The notes: generated by a model from the letters alone, not told the origin. 64,000 bases of DNA from Limosilactobacillus gorillae (GCF_001293735.1 NZ_BCAH01000025.1:42440-106439); one strand, 5' to 3'; numbered from the stretch's first letter, positions 50,404 through 61,007 are shown. A program made the numbers and translations.

Positions 50404-51484
50404 TACGTAACTGCTCCAGCTTTTGGGCTTGGTCAGCAATGATTAGCGCTTCAATAATTTCATCTAGGTCCCCAGCCATAATCTTATCAAGCTTGTTTAA
50501 GGTCAAACCAATCCGGTGGTCGGTAACCCGGTTTTGTGGGTAGTTATATGTCCGGATCCGCTCGGAACGATCCCCGGTCCCAATGGCGTTTTTACGCTGG
50601 GCATCGTATTCGGATTGTTCCTGCTGTTGGTAGTAGTCGTAAACACGAGCCTTTAAGATTTGCATTGCCTTTGCCCGGTTTTGCTGTTGGGAACGTTCGT
50701 CTTGCATGGCCACAACAATCCCAGTTGGCAAGTGGGTCATCCGAACGGCTGACGAGGTCTTGTTGATGTGCTGACCACCAGCCCCAGAAGAACGGTAAAC
50801 GTCAACCCGGATGTCCTTTTGGTCGATGTCCACATCAACGTCTTCAGCTTCTGGCATTACACCAACAGTCGCCGTGGAGGTGTGGACCCGGCCGGCTGAT
50901 TCAGTAGCCGGAATTCGCTGTACCCGGTGGGCCCCATTTTCAAACTTCAGCTTGGAGTAGACTTGATCCCCGGTAATCATCAGGACGATTTCCTTAAAGC
51001 CCCCCACTTCGGTTTCATTACGGTCGACCACTTCAACATGCCAACCCTGCTTTTCAGCATAGTGCACGTACATGTTGTAAAGGTCGGCGGCAAACAAAGA
51101 GGCTTCGTCCCCCCCAGCGGCACCACGGATTTCCATGATGATGTTTTTATCGTCGTTAGGGTCCTTTGGAATCAACAGGACCTCCAGCTCATCTTGAAGC
51201 TGACCTTGGCGTTCCTTTGCTTCGTTGAGTTCTTCTTTAGTCATCTCAATTAGATCGGGATCGCTTTCTTCACGAAGCATCTCAGAGTCATCCTTAATCG
51301 TTTGGGTGACCTCTTTGTACTCATTATATTTTTCAACGGTTTCCCTAAGGCTCCCTTCCTCTTTAGAAAGCTTCATGAACCGCTGGGAATCAGCAATTAC
51401 CTCTGGGTCAGAGATTAGCTCGTTAAGTTCATCGTAGCGATCGGCCACGGCTTGTAACTTATCGAATATTTCTTCCATTTCCAT
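50396..51484 (-). CDS. prfA: Peptide chain release factor 1
   Basis: This 362-residue factor reads UAA and UAG. It has the GGQ motif ([17 protein letters not shown]), substrate of the neighbouring PrmC, and the anticodon-like PxT region ([13 protein letters not shown]). It starts on the last base of the tdk stop context (one-base overlap) and ends inside the prmC start. Confidence 0.97.
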   Translation of the reverse strand: MEMEEIFDKLQAVADRYDELNELISDPEVIADSQRFMKLSKEEGSLRETVEKYNEYKEVTQTIKDDSEMLREESDPDLIEMTKEELNEAKERQGQLQDELEVLLIPKDPNDDKNIIMEIRGAAGGDEASLFAADLYNMYVHYAEKQGWHVEVVDRNETEVGGFKEIVLMITGDQVYSKLKFENGAHRVQRIPATESAGRVHTSTATVGVMPEAEDVDVDIDQKDIRVDVYRSSGAGGQHINKTSSAVRMTHLPTGIVVAMQDERSQQQNRAKAMQILKARVYDYYQQQEQSEYDAQRKNAIGTGDRSERIRTYNYPQNRVTDHRIGLTLNKLDKIMAGDLDEIIEALIIADQAQKLEQLRNE

Positions 51485-52074
51485 TATTCATTCTCCTGTT
51501 CACTTGGCAAATCTGGGTGAAAGTAGTGTTCCCGGCAAACCGGGTAGTAGGCTTCATTACCACCGATTTGAACCTGCTCACCCTCGTAAACGGGGCGTCC
51601 CTCGTTAATTCGTAGGTTCATAGTCGCTTTACGAGGGCAAAACCAACAGATCGTCTTCATTTCCTCGATCTTATCAGCATAGATCAAGAGGTACTTGGAA
51701 CCCTCAAACAGCTCGTTTTTAAAGTCGTTTTTAAGCCCAAACGCCATCACCGGAATCTTTAGATCATCGACTATGTGACACAGCTGTAAAACGTGTTGCT
51801 TGCTCAAAAACTGTGCTTCATCAATTAAGACACAGTAAATTCGGTGATCAACCTGCTTAATTAGCTTATAGACATCAGTGTCATCCATGATTGGAGTAAC
51901 TTTACGTTGTAGACCGATCCGGCTTGCAATCACACCAGTCCCAGCTCGGTCATCAATCCCACTAGTCAATAATTCAACCGGTTTCCCCTGCTCCTCATAG
52001 TTGTGGGCCACCTTAAGAATATCAATTGACTTACCGGAATTCATCGCGCCATACTTGAAAAATAACTGTGCCAA
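51484..52074 (-). CDS. tdk: Thymidine kinase
   Basis: This 196-residue type II thymidine kinase has a P-loop region GAMNSGKS (9-16), [15 protein letters not shown] and zinc-binding cysteines in CWFCPRKA with CREHYFHP. It salvages thymidine. It heads the tdk-prfA-prmC-tsaC operon. A promoter with TATAAT -10 lies near 52112-52117. Confidence 0.95.
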   Translation of the reverse strand: MAQLFFKYGAMNSGKSIDILKVAHNYEEQGKPVELLTSGIDDRAGTGVIASRIGLQRKVTPIMDDTDVYKLIKQVDHRIYCVLIDEAQFLSKQHVLQLCHIVDDLKIPVMAFGLKNDFKNELFEGSKYLLIYADKIEEMKTICWFCPRKATMNLRINEGRPVYEGEQVQIGGNEAYYPVCREHYFHPDLPSEQENE

Positions 52075-52349
52075 TTACCTCACCCATTTCTTCGCATAGT
52101 GCTTTAATTATAGCGAATCTTACGTTCATTTTAAACTCTTCTCCTTTGACTAAGGCGACCTTTTCTTCTTTTTTAACTCGCTATCGCCGTTATATTCAAC
52201 CTAGAAGCGCTTTCTTAATTTCAATCCTCATCAAAAAATAATTTTTTACGTCCCTTCTCATCCCGATCAGAGGAGGTTACTTTCCTTTTGGGCCCAGAAC
52301 GATTAAAATTAGTCGGTAATCAAAACTTGTAAGCGGAAGGATATGAATT

Positions 52350-53687
52350 ATGTCTTTAAGAAGTTCCCTGGCCGAATTTGCCGGCCGGTCTAGTTACTGG
52401 TTCCTCCACACCTTTACCCACGGGGGGTCCTCATTACCGGGAAAGATCGTCACCAAGCTCGACCCCAATATCTTACAGGCCTTTAGCAAGAAATACGACC
52501 TGGTGATCCTTACCGGAACGAACGGGAAGACCTTAACCACCGCTCTTTCCGTCCGGGTACTCCGTGAAAAATACGATTCAGTCTTGACTAACCCCACCGG
52601 CTCCAACATGGAGCAAGGGATCGTTACAACCTTCATTACTGCCCCGCGGCCCAAGAAAAAAGGCTTAGCGGTTCTTGAAGTTGATGAAGCAAACGTGGTC
52701 AAGGTAACTAAGTTCATCACCCCAATTGCCTTTGTCTTCACTAATTTATTTCGTGATCAAATGGATCGCTACGGTGAGATCTATACAACTTACGACAAAA
52801 TATTGGCCGGTGTTAAGTTAGCACCTAAGGCAACCATCATCGCCAACGGGGACGAACAAATCTTTAACTCAAGGGACCTGCCCAACCCTGTCATCTACTA
52901 CGGTTTTAACCACGAATTCCATGAAGATTTTAAGGCGCCCGCCAACACCGATGGACTCTTATGTCCCAAGTGCCAACACATCCTCCACTATCACCTACGG
53001 ACTTATGCTAACCTAGGGGATTATTTCTGCCCACATTGCGGCTTTAAGCGGCCGAAGCTAACTTACCAGGTGACCAAACTTGGGGAATTAACCCCAACCT
53101 CTTCGTCCTTTGAAATTGATAAAACTCCCTACAAGATTGAAATTGGTGGGATGTATAACATTTATAATGCCTTGGCAGCCTATTCTTTGGGTCGTTTCTT
53201 AGGAGTAAGCCCTAAACAGATCCAACACGCCTTCAGTGCTGACGAACGGGTCTTTGGTCGCCAAGAAGTCATTAATGTTGATGGCAAGGAGGTTACCTTA
53301 ATCCTGGTCAAGAACCCGGTCGGCTTAAACCAAGTCTTGGATATGATCCTGACCGATCCCGAACCCTTCTCATTTGGTTTCTTATTGAACGCCAATTATG
53401 CTGACGGAATTGATACCTCCTGGATCTGGGATGGTGATTTTGAACGTCTAAACGATCACGATATCCCCTACTTCATGACCGGTGGGGAACGCTACAGAGA
53501 CATCACTACCCGGATGGAAATGGCCGAAATTAACCAGATTGACCACATTCCGGACCTCAGTAAGGTCATTGAAAAAATTCCCCAAATGCCAACCAAGCAC
53601 GTGTATCTGCTTGCCACCTACACGGCAGTTCTGCAGTTACGCAAGTTGTTGGCCGAAAAAAAGTATATTCAAGGAGGAATGGACTAA
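52350..53687 (+). CDS. murT: Lipid II isoglutaminyl synthase, MurT subunit
   Basis: This 445-residue Mur-ligase-like protein has an ATP loop TGTNGKT (55-61), VDEANVVKVTKFI, a zinc ribbon with C205-x2-C208 and C227-x2-C230 and a C-terminal DUF1727 domain. With GatD it amidates D-Glu of lipid II to D-isoglutamine at the inner membrane face. The zinc ribbon is the MurT hallmark. The stop codon overlaps the gatD ATG by one base. Confidence 0.95.
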   Translation: MSLRSSLAEFAGRSSYWFLHTFTHGGSSLPGKIVTKLDPNILQAFSKKYDLVILTGTNGKTLTTALSVRVLREKYDSVLTNPTGSNMEQGIVTTFITAPRPKKKGLAVLEVDEANVVKVTKFITPIAFVFTNLFRDQMDRYGEIYTTYDKILAGVKLAPKATIIANGDEQIFNSRDLPNPVIYYGFNHEFHEDFKAPANTDGLLCPKCQHILHYHLRTYANLGDYFCPHCGFKRPKLTYQVTKLGELTPTSSSFEIDKTPYKIEIGGMYNIYNALAAYSLGRFLGVSPKQIQHAFSADERVFGRQEVINVDGKEVTLILVKNPVGLNQVLDMILTDPEPFSFGFLLNANYADGIDTSWIWDGDFERLNDHDIPYFMTGGERYRDITTRMEMAEINQIDHIPDLSKVIEKIPQMPTKHVYLLATYTAVLQLRKLLAEKKYIQGGMD

Positions 53688-54418
53688 TGGCTAAGTATCA
53701 TCTACACCTCGCCCACCTTTACGGTGACCTTTTAAACACCTACGGCGACGTTGGTAACATCATTGCCTTGCAGTACTACGCAAAGCAAATGGATACCGAC
53801 ATCAAGGTCGACGTAATTTCAATTGAAGACGACTTCAATCCTGATCAGTTTGACATCGCTTTTTTCGGTGGTGGCCAGGACTATGAACAAATGGTGGTCT
53901 CAAAGGACATCCAAACCAAAAGGGCCGGGATTAAAAAGTTTATCCACGATCAAAAACCACTCCTCGCCATCTGCGGGGGCTACCAGCTTCTTGGCAAGTA
54001 CTACATCGGCGCCGACGGAAAAAAGATCCCTGGCATCGGGGTTTTGGATCACTACACCTTGACCCAAAGCCAACACCGTTCGGCCGAACAAAATCAGACT
54101 CGCTTTATCGGTGATATTAAAATTAAAAATGACGAAACCGGAGTTGAATACCATGGTTTTGAAAACCACAACGGTCGGACCTTTTTGGGTGAAAACGAGC
54201 GCCCCCTTGGTTACGTTTTAGAGGGCCACGGTAATAACGGTGAAGATGGCACAGAAGGAGCCATTTACTTACATGCTTACTGCTCTTACTTCCACGGTCC
54301 CATCCTAACCCGTAACGGTGAGCTCGCCAAACAGATGCTCATTGAAGCCCTAACGGTTAAGTACCCTGACGCCGATCTAACAGTCCAAAAGAATCTCACC
54401 ATTAAGCCAACCTTTTAG
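53687..54418 (+). CDS. gatD: Lipid II isoglutaminyl synthase, glutaminase subunit GatD
   Basis: This 243-residue class I glutamine amidotransferase-like subunit delivers ammonia to MurT. The nucleophile is C96 in LLAICGGYQLLG. The glutaminase histidine is H203 in CSYFHGPIL. Substrate region GFENHNGRTFLG is conserved. Operon murT-gatD with a small membrane protein 8 bp downstream. Confidence 0.95.
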   Translation: MAKYHLHLAHLYGDLLNTYGDVGNIIALQYYAKQMDTDIKVDVISIEDDFNPDQFDIAFFGGGQDYEQMVVSKDIQTKRAGIKKFIHDQKPLLAICGGYQLLGKYYIGADGKKIPGIGVLDHYTLTQSQHRSAEQNQTRFIGDIKIKNDETGVEYHGFENHNGRTFLGENERPLGYVLEGHGNNGEDGTEGAIYLHAYCSYFHGPILTRNGELAKQMLIEALTVKYPDADLTVQKNLTIKPTF

Positions 54419-54426
54419 GAGGGACC

Positions 54427-54732
54427 ATGCAAAACGTACTTTCCCAATTGATGGTCGTGGCCTTTCTTGTCGAATCCTTCTTTGAAGTTCGCCTACAGTT
54501 GTACCTGCGAAGTCTGCTCGAAGAAGACCGGGCTCCTGCTGACTTACAAAAGCGAATCCGTCGGATTGTCCGCATTGATAACCGTTGGAATTGGGGCTCG
54601 TGGTTATTGATCATCTTCATGTTAGTCGTCCCTAATAATTGGGCCTTTCTAGCAATTTGTATCATCACCCTGCTAGAAACACTCGTGGTCATGGAAATGG
54701 ACCACATAAGAACCCGCATTAAACAACGCTAG
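54427..54732 (+). CDS. Small membrane protein co-transcribed with murT-gatD
   Basis: This 101-residue protein has an N-terminal hydrophobic stretch (about 3-16), a charged amphipathic segment (about 20-55, rich in Arg, Glu and Leu) and two membrane helices (about 57-92). It ends with basic residues. I recognise no family. Start ATG with AGGAGGG 4-6 nt upstream, 8 bp after the gatD stop, so it belongs to the same transcript. A role near lipid II amidation is inferred only from position. Confidence 0.65.
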   Translation: MQNVLSQLMVVAFLVESFFEVRLQLYLRSLLEEDRAPADLQKRIRRIVRIDNRWNWGSWLLIIFMLVVPNNWAFLAICIITLLETLVVMEMDHIRTRIKQR

Positions 54733-54752
54733 TTTAACGGCCCTGCCAAAAC

Positions 54753-54800
54753 AAAGCACCCTAGATCGTTAGAGGTAGTCTAACAATCTAGGGTGCTTTT
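54753..54800. terminator. Bidirectional terminator, copy 2 of the repeated palindrome
   Basis: A hairpin with AAAGCACCCTAGAT and ATCTAGGGTGCTTTT arms and inner GTTAGA/TCTAAC. It lies between the convergent murT operon and cls. It is nearly the same as the element at 16925-16973. Confidence 0.88.
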
Positions 54801-54830
54801 CATATACTTATTTTTTAATGCAACCTTTGT

Positions 54831-56315
54831 TTATAAAATAGGGGCCAAGAGACGGCAGAAGTCTTGCTTGAACTTACGCCACGGCGACTGTTGGTCGAAG
54901 TACTCCTCCGTCAGAAGTGTGCAATCCTTCATGTCGTTTTCAAAGGTAGCCTTTAGCTTGCTAGCCAGCTGTTCGTTGTAAGTGAAAGCATTGACCTCAA
55001 AGTTTAACCGGAAGGAACGGTAGTCGAAGTTAGCTGACCCCACCGAGGCAAGGTTATTGCCCGAAACCATTGTCTTCGCATGTAAGAAACCTTTATCGTA
55101 CTTGTACACCTTAACTCCGTTTGAAACTAGATAGTGGGCAAAGTACTCGGTCGCCCGGTAAACGAAGGGGTGATCCGGCATTGACGGGATCATGATCCGA
55201 ACGTCAATACCTTCTTTAGCAGCTACCACTAGTGCTTCTAAAGCCGAATCTTCTGGGATCAGGTACGGGGTCTGAAGGTAAACATACTTCCGTGCCGAAG
55301 TAATAATTCCTTGGTAGCCCCGGCGGATGGCCTGGTTCTCGTTATCCGGACCTGAAGAGACAATCTGCATTGGTACCATCGAATAGTCAGGTTGAGTTAA
55401 GTGGGTTGTCCGAACGTTGACGTAGTTCCCTGCTAAGTCCATCCGTTCCTTTTTAGTGCGTCGGCAAGTTGTGTTCCAATCCATGGCAAAACGAGCTTGC
55501 ATCATTAAAACAGCCGTACCAACCACCCGTAGGTGGGTGTCCCGCCAGTAGCCGAACTTTTCTGATTCTCCCAGGTATTGGTCACCAATATTGAAGCCCC
55601 CGATGTACCCTAGGTTCCCGTCAATAATCACTAGTTTACGGTGAAGGTGGTAGTTTAACCGCGGGGTGGTGAAGCGAGCCTTGGAACTAGAAATGAAGGC
55701 CTGAGCCTGACCACCAAGTTCTTCAAGGTGTCTGAAGAAGCGGTAAGTTGTTCCCCGTGATCCTGATAGATCATATAAAACACGCACTTCCACACCCCGT
55801 TCAGCTGCTCGCTCAAGAGCTGCTAACACCCGGTGGCCAAGCTTATCGGACGCAAAGGTGTAATACTCAATGTGAACGTGGTCCTTAGCGGCATCAATGT
55901 CCTTGATCAACTGGTCAAACTTAGCGTGGCCGTCCGTAAATAGGTCCACCTGATTTCCAAACGAAAGAAGGGCGTTGTCCGTGTTCAACAAAAGCTTAGC
56001 TAGCATTTGATCTCGTCGATTTCGTTCCTCTTTTGGCAACAAATCTTGGGCATCCAGGAGGCGTTGTTGCTGCTGCTTATACTGTTCGAGTATCCGTCGC
56101 TGCTCATCTTGAATGCTAAAAATCTTATCTGATGACAGCTTACGCCCCACGAATATGTAGGCAATGAACCCAACCAGCGGTAAAAAGATTAAAATCATTA
56201 GCCAGGCCCAGGTTGAAGTGATGTCGCGGCGCTGGCGAAATACCGTCCAAATGGCCAATGCTAAGTTAAACAACCAAATTCCTTCAATAATGTAACGAAT
56301 AATATCCCACGTCAT
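54831..56315 (-). CDS. cls: Cardiolipin synthase
   Basis: This 494-residue phospholipase D superfamily enzyme has two N-terminal membrane helices and two HKD motifs: HRKLVIIDGNLGYIGGFN and HAKTMVSGNNLASVGSANFD. It condenses two phosphatidylglycerols to cardiolipin and so uses the product of the PgsA pathway. It overlaps the upstream serine hydrolase gene by one base. Confidence 0.95.
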   Translation of the reverse strand: MTWDIIRYIIEGIWLFNLALAIWTVFRQRRDITSTWAWLMILIFLPLVGFIAYIFVGRKLSSDKIFSIQDEQRRILEQYKQQQQRLLDAQDLLPKEERNRRDQMLAKLLLNTDNALLSFGNQVDLFTDGHAKFDQLIKDIDAAKDHVHIEYYTFASDKLGHRVLAALERAAERGVEVRVLYDLSGSRGTTYRFFRHLEELGGQAQAFISSSKARFTTPRLNYHLHRKLVIIDGNLGYIGGFNIGDQYLGESEKFGYWRDTHLRVVGTAVLMMQARFAMDWNTTCRRTKKERMDLAGNYVNVRTTHLTQPDYSMVPMQIVSSGPDNENQAIRRGYQGIITSARKYVYLQTPYLIPEDSALEALVVAAKEGIDVRIMIPSMPDHPFVYRATEYFAHYLVSNGVKVYKYDKGFLHAKTMVSGNNLASVGSANFDYRSFRLNFEVNAFTYNEQLASKLKATFENDMKDCTLLTEEYFDQQSPWRKFKQDFCRLLAPIL

Positions 56316-57334
56316 TAAAATTTCTCCATTTCACGAACATAAGTAGCAATGATCTGATCTCGCCGGTCCAAAAAGACGTCATTTTGCCCAGTGGGGTGCA
56401 CCCGGTTAGTCAAAACAACCATTCCGCGGTCGTTTTGTTTATCTAGAACCAGCCAGGTCCCAGTATAGCCGGTATGACTAGCTAAAAAGTTTTTGTCCAC
56501 TGGAGTAGGAATCAATTTCCACCCTAGCCCCCGCAAGTGAGGATGCGGCATCCTTGTTTGATCGCTGAAGATCTGAGCGACGGTTTGGTCAGTCAAGAGC
56601 CCACCTAAGTTGGTCTCGATGAGCGCTCGACTGAAGTTAACGACATCTTTTAGGGGCGCGAAAATACCTGCCGATCCGCAGTGTTCTCCCAAGACAGCCC
56701 CCTTGGGGTCGTGAACCCGTCCCCGTAAGAGCACACCATTAGGGCTGATCACCGTTGGAACCGTCCAAGCTGGATCAGGATGATCAGTTGTTTCCATCAT
56801 CCCGAGCGGATCGAACACTAGCTCCTTGGCTAGTTGGTGGATTGGCTTTCCGCCGATTTGCTCAGCAATCCAGCCCAGGTAGATGAAGTTCACATCAGCG
56901 TAGCGAATCAACCGACTAAGGTTTTTATTACCACTCAGTTGGGTTAATAAAGCCTCCTTCAACTGGGACGCCCCCAGTTGATCACGGTTCTTGATGTAGC
57001 CACCGATGGATGATGAGTGGGTTAGCAAATGGTAAATTCTTACCCGTTCGTCGTCAAAAGCCGGTAAGTACTTAGTGACCGGGTCATCCAGAGAAAGGCG
57101 GCCCTCCTGTAGGTAAATCCCAATTACCGGGGTTGTAGCAAGAACCTTAGTCAAGGAGGCTAGGTCATACAACATCCCGGGCCGTAAGACTTCTGGAGTT
57201 GGCGTTAACCGGGCCATTCCGCTCACATATTCCACTTGCCAATCGTGTTCAAACAGGCAGTATGAGATTCCCGGGACCACCCCATCTTCTTCCAACGCCC
57301 GTAGCTGTGCTTGTGTTGCCGAATATTTTTTCAA
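56315..57334 (-). CDS. Serine hydrolase of the beta-lactamase/PBP4* family
   Basis: This 339-residue protein has the nucleophile motif S60-L-T-K63 in LASLTKVLATTP, YADVNFIYLGWI as the Y-x-N-like second motif, and SHTGYTGT as the third. There is no clear signal peptide, so it may be cytosolic or retained. The family includes esterases, D-amino-acid peptidases and PBP4*-like proteins; substrate cannot be read. Coupling to cls suggests an envelope role by context only. Confidence 0.82.
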   Translation of the reverse strand: MKKYSATQAQLRALEEDGVVPGISYCLFEHDWQVEYVSGMARLTPTPEVLRPGMLYDLASLTKVLATTPVIGIYLQEGRLSLDDPVTKYLPAFDDERVRIYHLLTHSSSIGGYIKNRDQLGASQLKEALLTQLSGNKNLSRLIRYADVNFIYLGWIAEQIGGKPIHQLAKELVFDPLGMMETTDHPDPAWTVPTVISPNGVLLRGRVHDPKGAVLGEHCGSAGIFAPLKDVVNFSRALIETNLGGLLTDQTVAQIFSDQTRMPHPHLRGLGWKLIPTPVDKNFLASHTGYTGTWLVLDKQNDRGMVVLTNRVHPTGQNDVFLDRRDQIIATYVREMEKF

Positions 57335-57366
57335 GTGACATCATCCCCTTATTTCAACAATAATAC

Positions 57367-57414
57367 CAAAAACGCCCCCTGACAAAGCAGAATCGCTTCG
57401 AGCCAGGGAGCGTT
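57367..57414 (-). terminator. Terminator after the ABC exporter genes
   Basis: AACGCTCCCTG...CAGGGGGCGTT hairpin followed by TTTTGG on the minus strand. Confidence 0.8.
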
Positions 57415-57439
57415 CTTGATTAACACAGCACCGCCACTA

Positions 57440-59281
57440 TTAAATTTGGTTGCCAGCAAACTGGCTATTATACAGATCGGCATAAAAACCGCCCTTTTCA
57501 ATCAGGCGATCATGATTTCCGGTTTCAATGATCTTACCGTGGTTCATCACAATAATCTGTTCAGCATTACGAATTGTCGACAAACGGTGGGCCACAACGA
57601 AGCTAGTCCGCCCCTTTTGAATGTCATTCATAGCGTCTTGAATCGCCTCCTCAGTTCGTGTGTCGACCGATGAGGTGGCCTCATCTAGAATCAAGACCTC
57701 TGGATCGGCTAGAAAGGCCCGGGCAATTGTCAATAATTGCCGCTGTCCCTGTGAAATATTGGAGGCCGACTCATCCAATACAGTTTGATAACCATCAGGT
57801 AGTTGGCGGATAAAGGTATCAGCGTGAGCCTGCTTAGCGACTGCATATACCTCTTCTTCAGTTGCATCTTCGCGTCCATACTTGATATTATCATAAATCG
57901 TTCCGGTAAACAGCCAGGTATCTTGTAAAACCATCGCAATCTTTTTGCGCAGTTCCGGCCGAGTGAAGGAGCGGGTGTCACGGCCATCAAGGTAGATGTG
58001 CCCTCCCTTGACATCGTAAAAGCGTTCCAAGAGATTGATAATCGTCGTCTTCCCAGCTCCAGTTGGCCCCACGATGGCGATCATGTGGTTCTCCTCAGCT
58101 TTTAAGTTAAAATCTTGAATCAGTGGTTGATCATTATAGCTGAAATTAACGTCTTTAAATTCAACCTTTGGCTGGGGTCCTGGTAAAGGAGTTGCATCGG
58201 CCAGGTCCGTGTCCATTTCATCCTGGTCAATCACTTCAAAAATCCGTTCAGCCGAGGCAATTGTTTGCTGAATGGTGGAGGCCAAGTTTGCAATCTGAGT
58301 AATTGGTTGGGAGAACTGGTTGGTGTATTGCAAGAAGGCCTGAACATTCCCTAAGGTAATTTGGCCGTTAGCAACCTGCACTGCCCCAACCACAGCTACC
58401 ATCAGGTAGCCAAGGTTACGGACAAATCCCATGGCTGGATACATCAGGATGGAGAAGAACTGAGCCTTCCAGGCCGCCTGGTAATAATCGCGGTTCTTTT
58501 CTTCAAACTGGGCCTCTTGGTCCTCTTCCTTGTTAAAAGTCCGCACGATCGTGTGCCCCGCGTACGTTTCTTCCACCTGGGCGTTAATCCTACCTAGGAC
58601 GCTTTGTTGGCGGCTAAAGAGGCGTTGAGCAGTTGGAGCTACAAAGCCAATAATCACAAGCGAAAGAGGCACCGTGATCAGGGCCACCAGGGTCAGCTTC
58701 CATGAGATCGAAATCATTAGAGCCAAGACCCCCACAAAGGTCAGAACTGAGGTAATGATTTGGATCATCCCGTTTTGAAGTGTCCCAGAGATGTTATCCA
58801 TATCGTTAACCATCCGGCTCATAATATCCCCGTTGGGATGGGTGTCATAAAAGGAGACCGGTAGACGGGCCATCTTGGATTTAAAGTCTTGGCGTAGCTG
58901 GTAAACCACTTTCTGGGAGATCCGAGTCATCATTACCTGCTGGATAAAGGAAAATATCCCTGACAGGGCATACATTCCCAGTACGGCGATAGCGATTTGA
59001 CCAACCCTTGCGAAATCGATCGGGTACCTGCTTAGGTGCATCCCAAGCCTCATCTCCGACGCACCCTTCAAAACACCATTGTAGATAACTGTAGTGGCTT
59101 CTCCCAAAACCTTAGGAGCCCAAACCTGGAAAACCACAGAGCCAATTGCCATAATCACCGAAATTATCACGCCCCACTTCCACGGCTTTAAGTAGGTGAT
59201 TAAGCGACCCGTCGTTTTCCAAAAGTGTTGCGCCTTCCCGCCACCTTTTTGATGTCTATTTCCGTTGCGCACGTTCTTCAT
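57440..59281 (-). CDS. ABC exporter subunit, canonical nucleotide-binding domain
   Basis: This protein of about 613 residues has six membrane helices followed by an ATPase domain. Walker A is GPTGAGKT, the signature is NISQGQRQLLTIARA and Walker B has the catalytic glutamate (VLILDEATSSVD). It pairs with the next gene as a heterodimeric LmrCD-type exporter. The start is uncertain: ATG 59281 or GTG 59272, the latter better spaced from AGAGGGGG. Either overlaps the partner gene by 17-26 bp. Confidence 0.9.
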   Translation of the reverse strand: MKNVRNGNRHQKGGGKAQHFWKTTGRLITYLKPWKWGVIISVIMAIGSVVFQVWAPKVLGEATTVIYNGVLKGASEMRLGMHLSRYPIDFARVGQIAIAVLGMYALSGIFSFIQQVMMTRISQKVVYQLRQDFKSKMARLPVSFYDTHPNGDIMSRMVNDMDNISGTLQNGMIQIITSVLTFVGVLALMISISWKLTLVALITVPLSLVIIGFVAPTAQRLFSRQQSVLGRINAQVEETYAGHTIVRTFNKEEDQEAQFEEKNRDYYQAAWKAQFFSILMYPAMGFVRNLGYLMVAVVGAVQVANGQITLGNVQAFLQYTNQFSQPITQIANLASTIQQTIASAERIFEVIDQDEMDTDLADATPLPGPQPKVEFKDVNFSYNDQPLIQDFNLKAEENHMIAIVGPTGAGKTTIINLLERFYDVKGGHIYLDGRDTRSFTRPELRKKIAMVLQDTWLFTGTIYDNIKYGREDATEEEVYAVAKQAHADTFIRQLPDGYQTVLDESASNISQGQRQLLTIARAFLADPEVLILDEATSSVDTRTEEAIQDAMNDIQKGRTSFVVAHRLSTIRNAEQIIVMNHGKIIETGNHDRLIEKGGFYADLYNSQFAGNQI

Positions 59282-61007
59282 CCCCCTCTTGAATCTGTGA
59301 GTGCAGGATTTCTTGATAGGTTTGGTTAGTAGCCTTGAGATCGTCATGGCTACCTTGACCAACCACCTTCCCATCATCGATGACTAAAATTAGGTCGGCA
59401 TCGGCAACCGTTGAAATCCGCTGAGCTACGATTACCGACACAGCTTGCTGGATCTGTGGATCCTGGCGAAGGGACTGACGCAGCTTGGCATCGGTCTTGA
59501 AGTCCAAGGCAGAAAAGGAATCATCAAAGATGTAAACAGAAGCCGGCTTAATGATTGTCCGAGCAATCGCCAATCGTTGACGTTGCCCCCCAGAAAAGTT
59601 ACTTCCATCCTGTTCAACGATGGCATCCAGACCGCCTTCTGCCTTAACAAAATCTGCAGCTTGTGCGATTTCTAAGGCCCGCCACATATCTTCCTCACTG
59701 GCGTCTTCATAACCAAACTGGAGATTCGAGCGAACGGTCCCGGTAAAGAGAACCGCCTTTTGTTGGGTAATTGAAATCTCTTGGTGTAAATCGTGTTGGC
59801 TCAGCCGTTCAATTGGTTGACCATTGACCTCAATTTGACCACTTTCCACGTTAAATAGGTGGGGAATCAAGTTAACCAGGGATGATTTTCCTGATCCGGT
59901 TCCCCCGATGATTGCCAGAGTTTGACCGGCCCTGACTTTGAAGTTGAGATCAGTCAAGGTTAGTTCTTCGGCTCCCTCATAGCGGAAATTAACGTGATCA
60001 AAGGAAAGACTGGCCGGAACGCCACTTGCCAAGGTCAGACGGTCCTCTTCCTCTGGGTCAACAACGCTTGGGCGCCGGTCCAGGACTTCATTTAAACGGG
60101 CTGCCGAAGCTGAGGCCCGGGGAACAAAGACAAAAATCATTGAAAGCATCATAAATGACATCAAGATCTGGGTTGAATAGGTCATAAATGCGATCAAGTT
60201 TCCCACCTGCATTGACATATTGGCAATTAACTGTGCCCCTAGCCAAATGATACCAATGTTAGTTAAGGATAAAATTAACGTCATGATTGGGAAAAGGAGT
60301 GATACCAGAGTGAAGGCCTTGATCCCAGTGTTGGTGTAATCGGCGTTAGCGCGTTCAAAACGATTTTGTTCACGTTGATCCTGATTAAAAGCCCGGATCA
60401 CGCGAACCCCCGTCAAACCCTCACGAAAGACCAGGTTAATTCGGTCGGTCTTCTTTTGAATACTCTTGAACAGTGGGACCGCAAAGTACATCACCCCGAT
60501 CACAACAATTGCTAGGATCGGTAGAGAGATGGCAAAGACCCCCGTTAAACGAGGCTCGCGGTTATAGGCTAAGATAATGGCTGCTACTAACATTATCGGT
60601 GACTGAAGCATCATCCGCAGGATCTGAACCATTACGTTTTGGATTTGTACAATATCGTTAGTCGATCGGGTAATTAAAGATGAGTCACCAAAATCCGACA
60701 TTTCTTTACTCGAAAAGGTCAGCACCTTGTGGTAAATTTGGCGTCGTAATTTTTGCCCCACCTTCATTCCTTGAGTAGATGCAAAGTAAACGTTGCACGC
60801 TGATCCCGCCATCCCCAGGGCCGCCACCAAAAGCATTATTCCACCCTGGTGCCAAATGTAGGTCATATCATGACGAATAACCCCCTTATCAATCAGATCA
60901 GAGGTGATGGTTGGCAAGTAAAGGTCGGCCGCAACCTGAATTAGTAAGAAGAAAACCGCTAAAAGGGCGGGAATCTTCTCTAGGTTTTGTCGCGCGATTC
61001 TAATCAT
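59256..61007 (-). CDS. ABC exporter subunit, degenerate nucleotide-binding site
   Basis: This 583-residue half-transporter has six helices and an ATPase domain. Walker A GGTGSGKS and signature NFSGGQRQRLAIART are intact, but Walker B reads VYIFDDSFSALD, with Asp replacing the catalytic Glu, and the switch-loop histidine region reads VIVAQRIST. This is the usual degenerate site of heterodimeric multidrug exporters. The ATG at 61007 has AGGAG upstream and overlaps the marR end by 8 bp. Confidence 0.92.
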   Translation of the reverse strand: MIRIARQNLEKIPALLAVFFLLIQVAADLYLPTITSDLIDKGVIRHDMTYIWHQGGIMLLVAALGMAGSACNVYFASTQGMKVGQKLRRQIYHKVLTFSSKEMSDFGDSSLITRSTNDIVQIQNVMVQILRMMLQSPIMLVAAIILAYNREPRLTGVFAISLPILAIVVIGVMYFAVPLFKSIQKKTDRINLVFREGLTGVRVIRAFNQDQREQNRFERANADYTNTGIKAFTLVSLLFPIMTLILSLTNIGIIWLGAQLIANMSMQVGNLIAFMTYSTQILMSFMMLSMIFVFVPRASASAARLNEVLDRRPSVVDPEEEDRLTLASGVPASLSFDHVNFRYEGAEELTLTDLNFKVRAGQTLAIIGGTGSGKSSLVNLIPHLFNVESGQIEVNGQPIERLSQHDLHQEISITQQKAVLFTGTVRSNLQFGYEDASEEDMWRALEIAQAADFVKAEGGLDAIVEQDGSNFSGGQRQRLAIARTIIKPASVYIFDDSFSALDFKTDAKLRQSLRQDPQIQQAVSVIVAQRISTVADADLILVIDDGKVVGQGSHDDLKATNQTYQEILHSQIQEGDEERAQRK

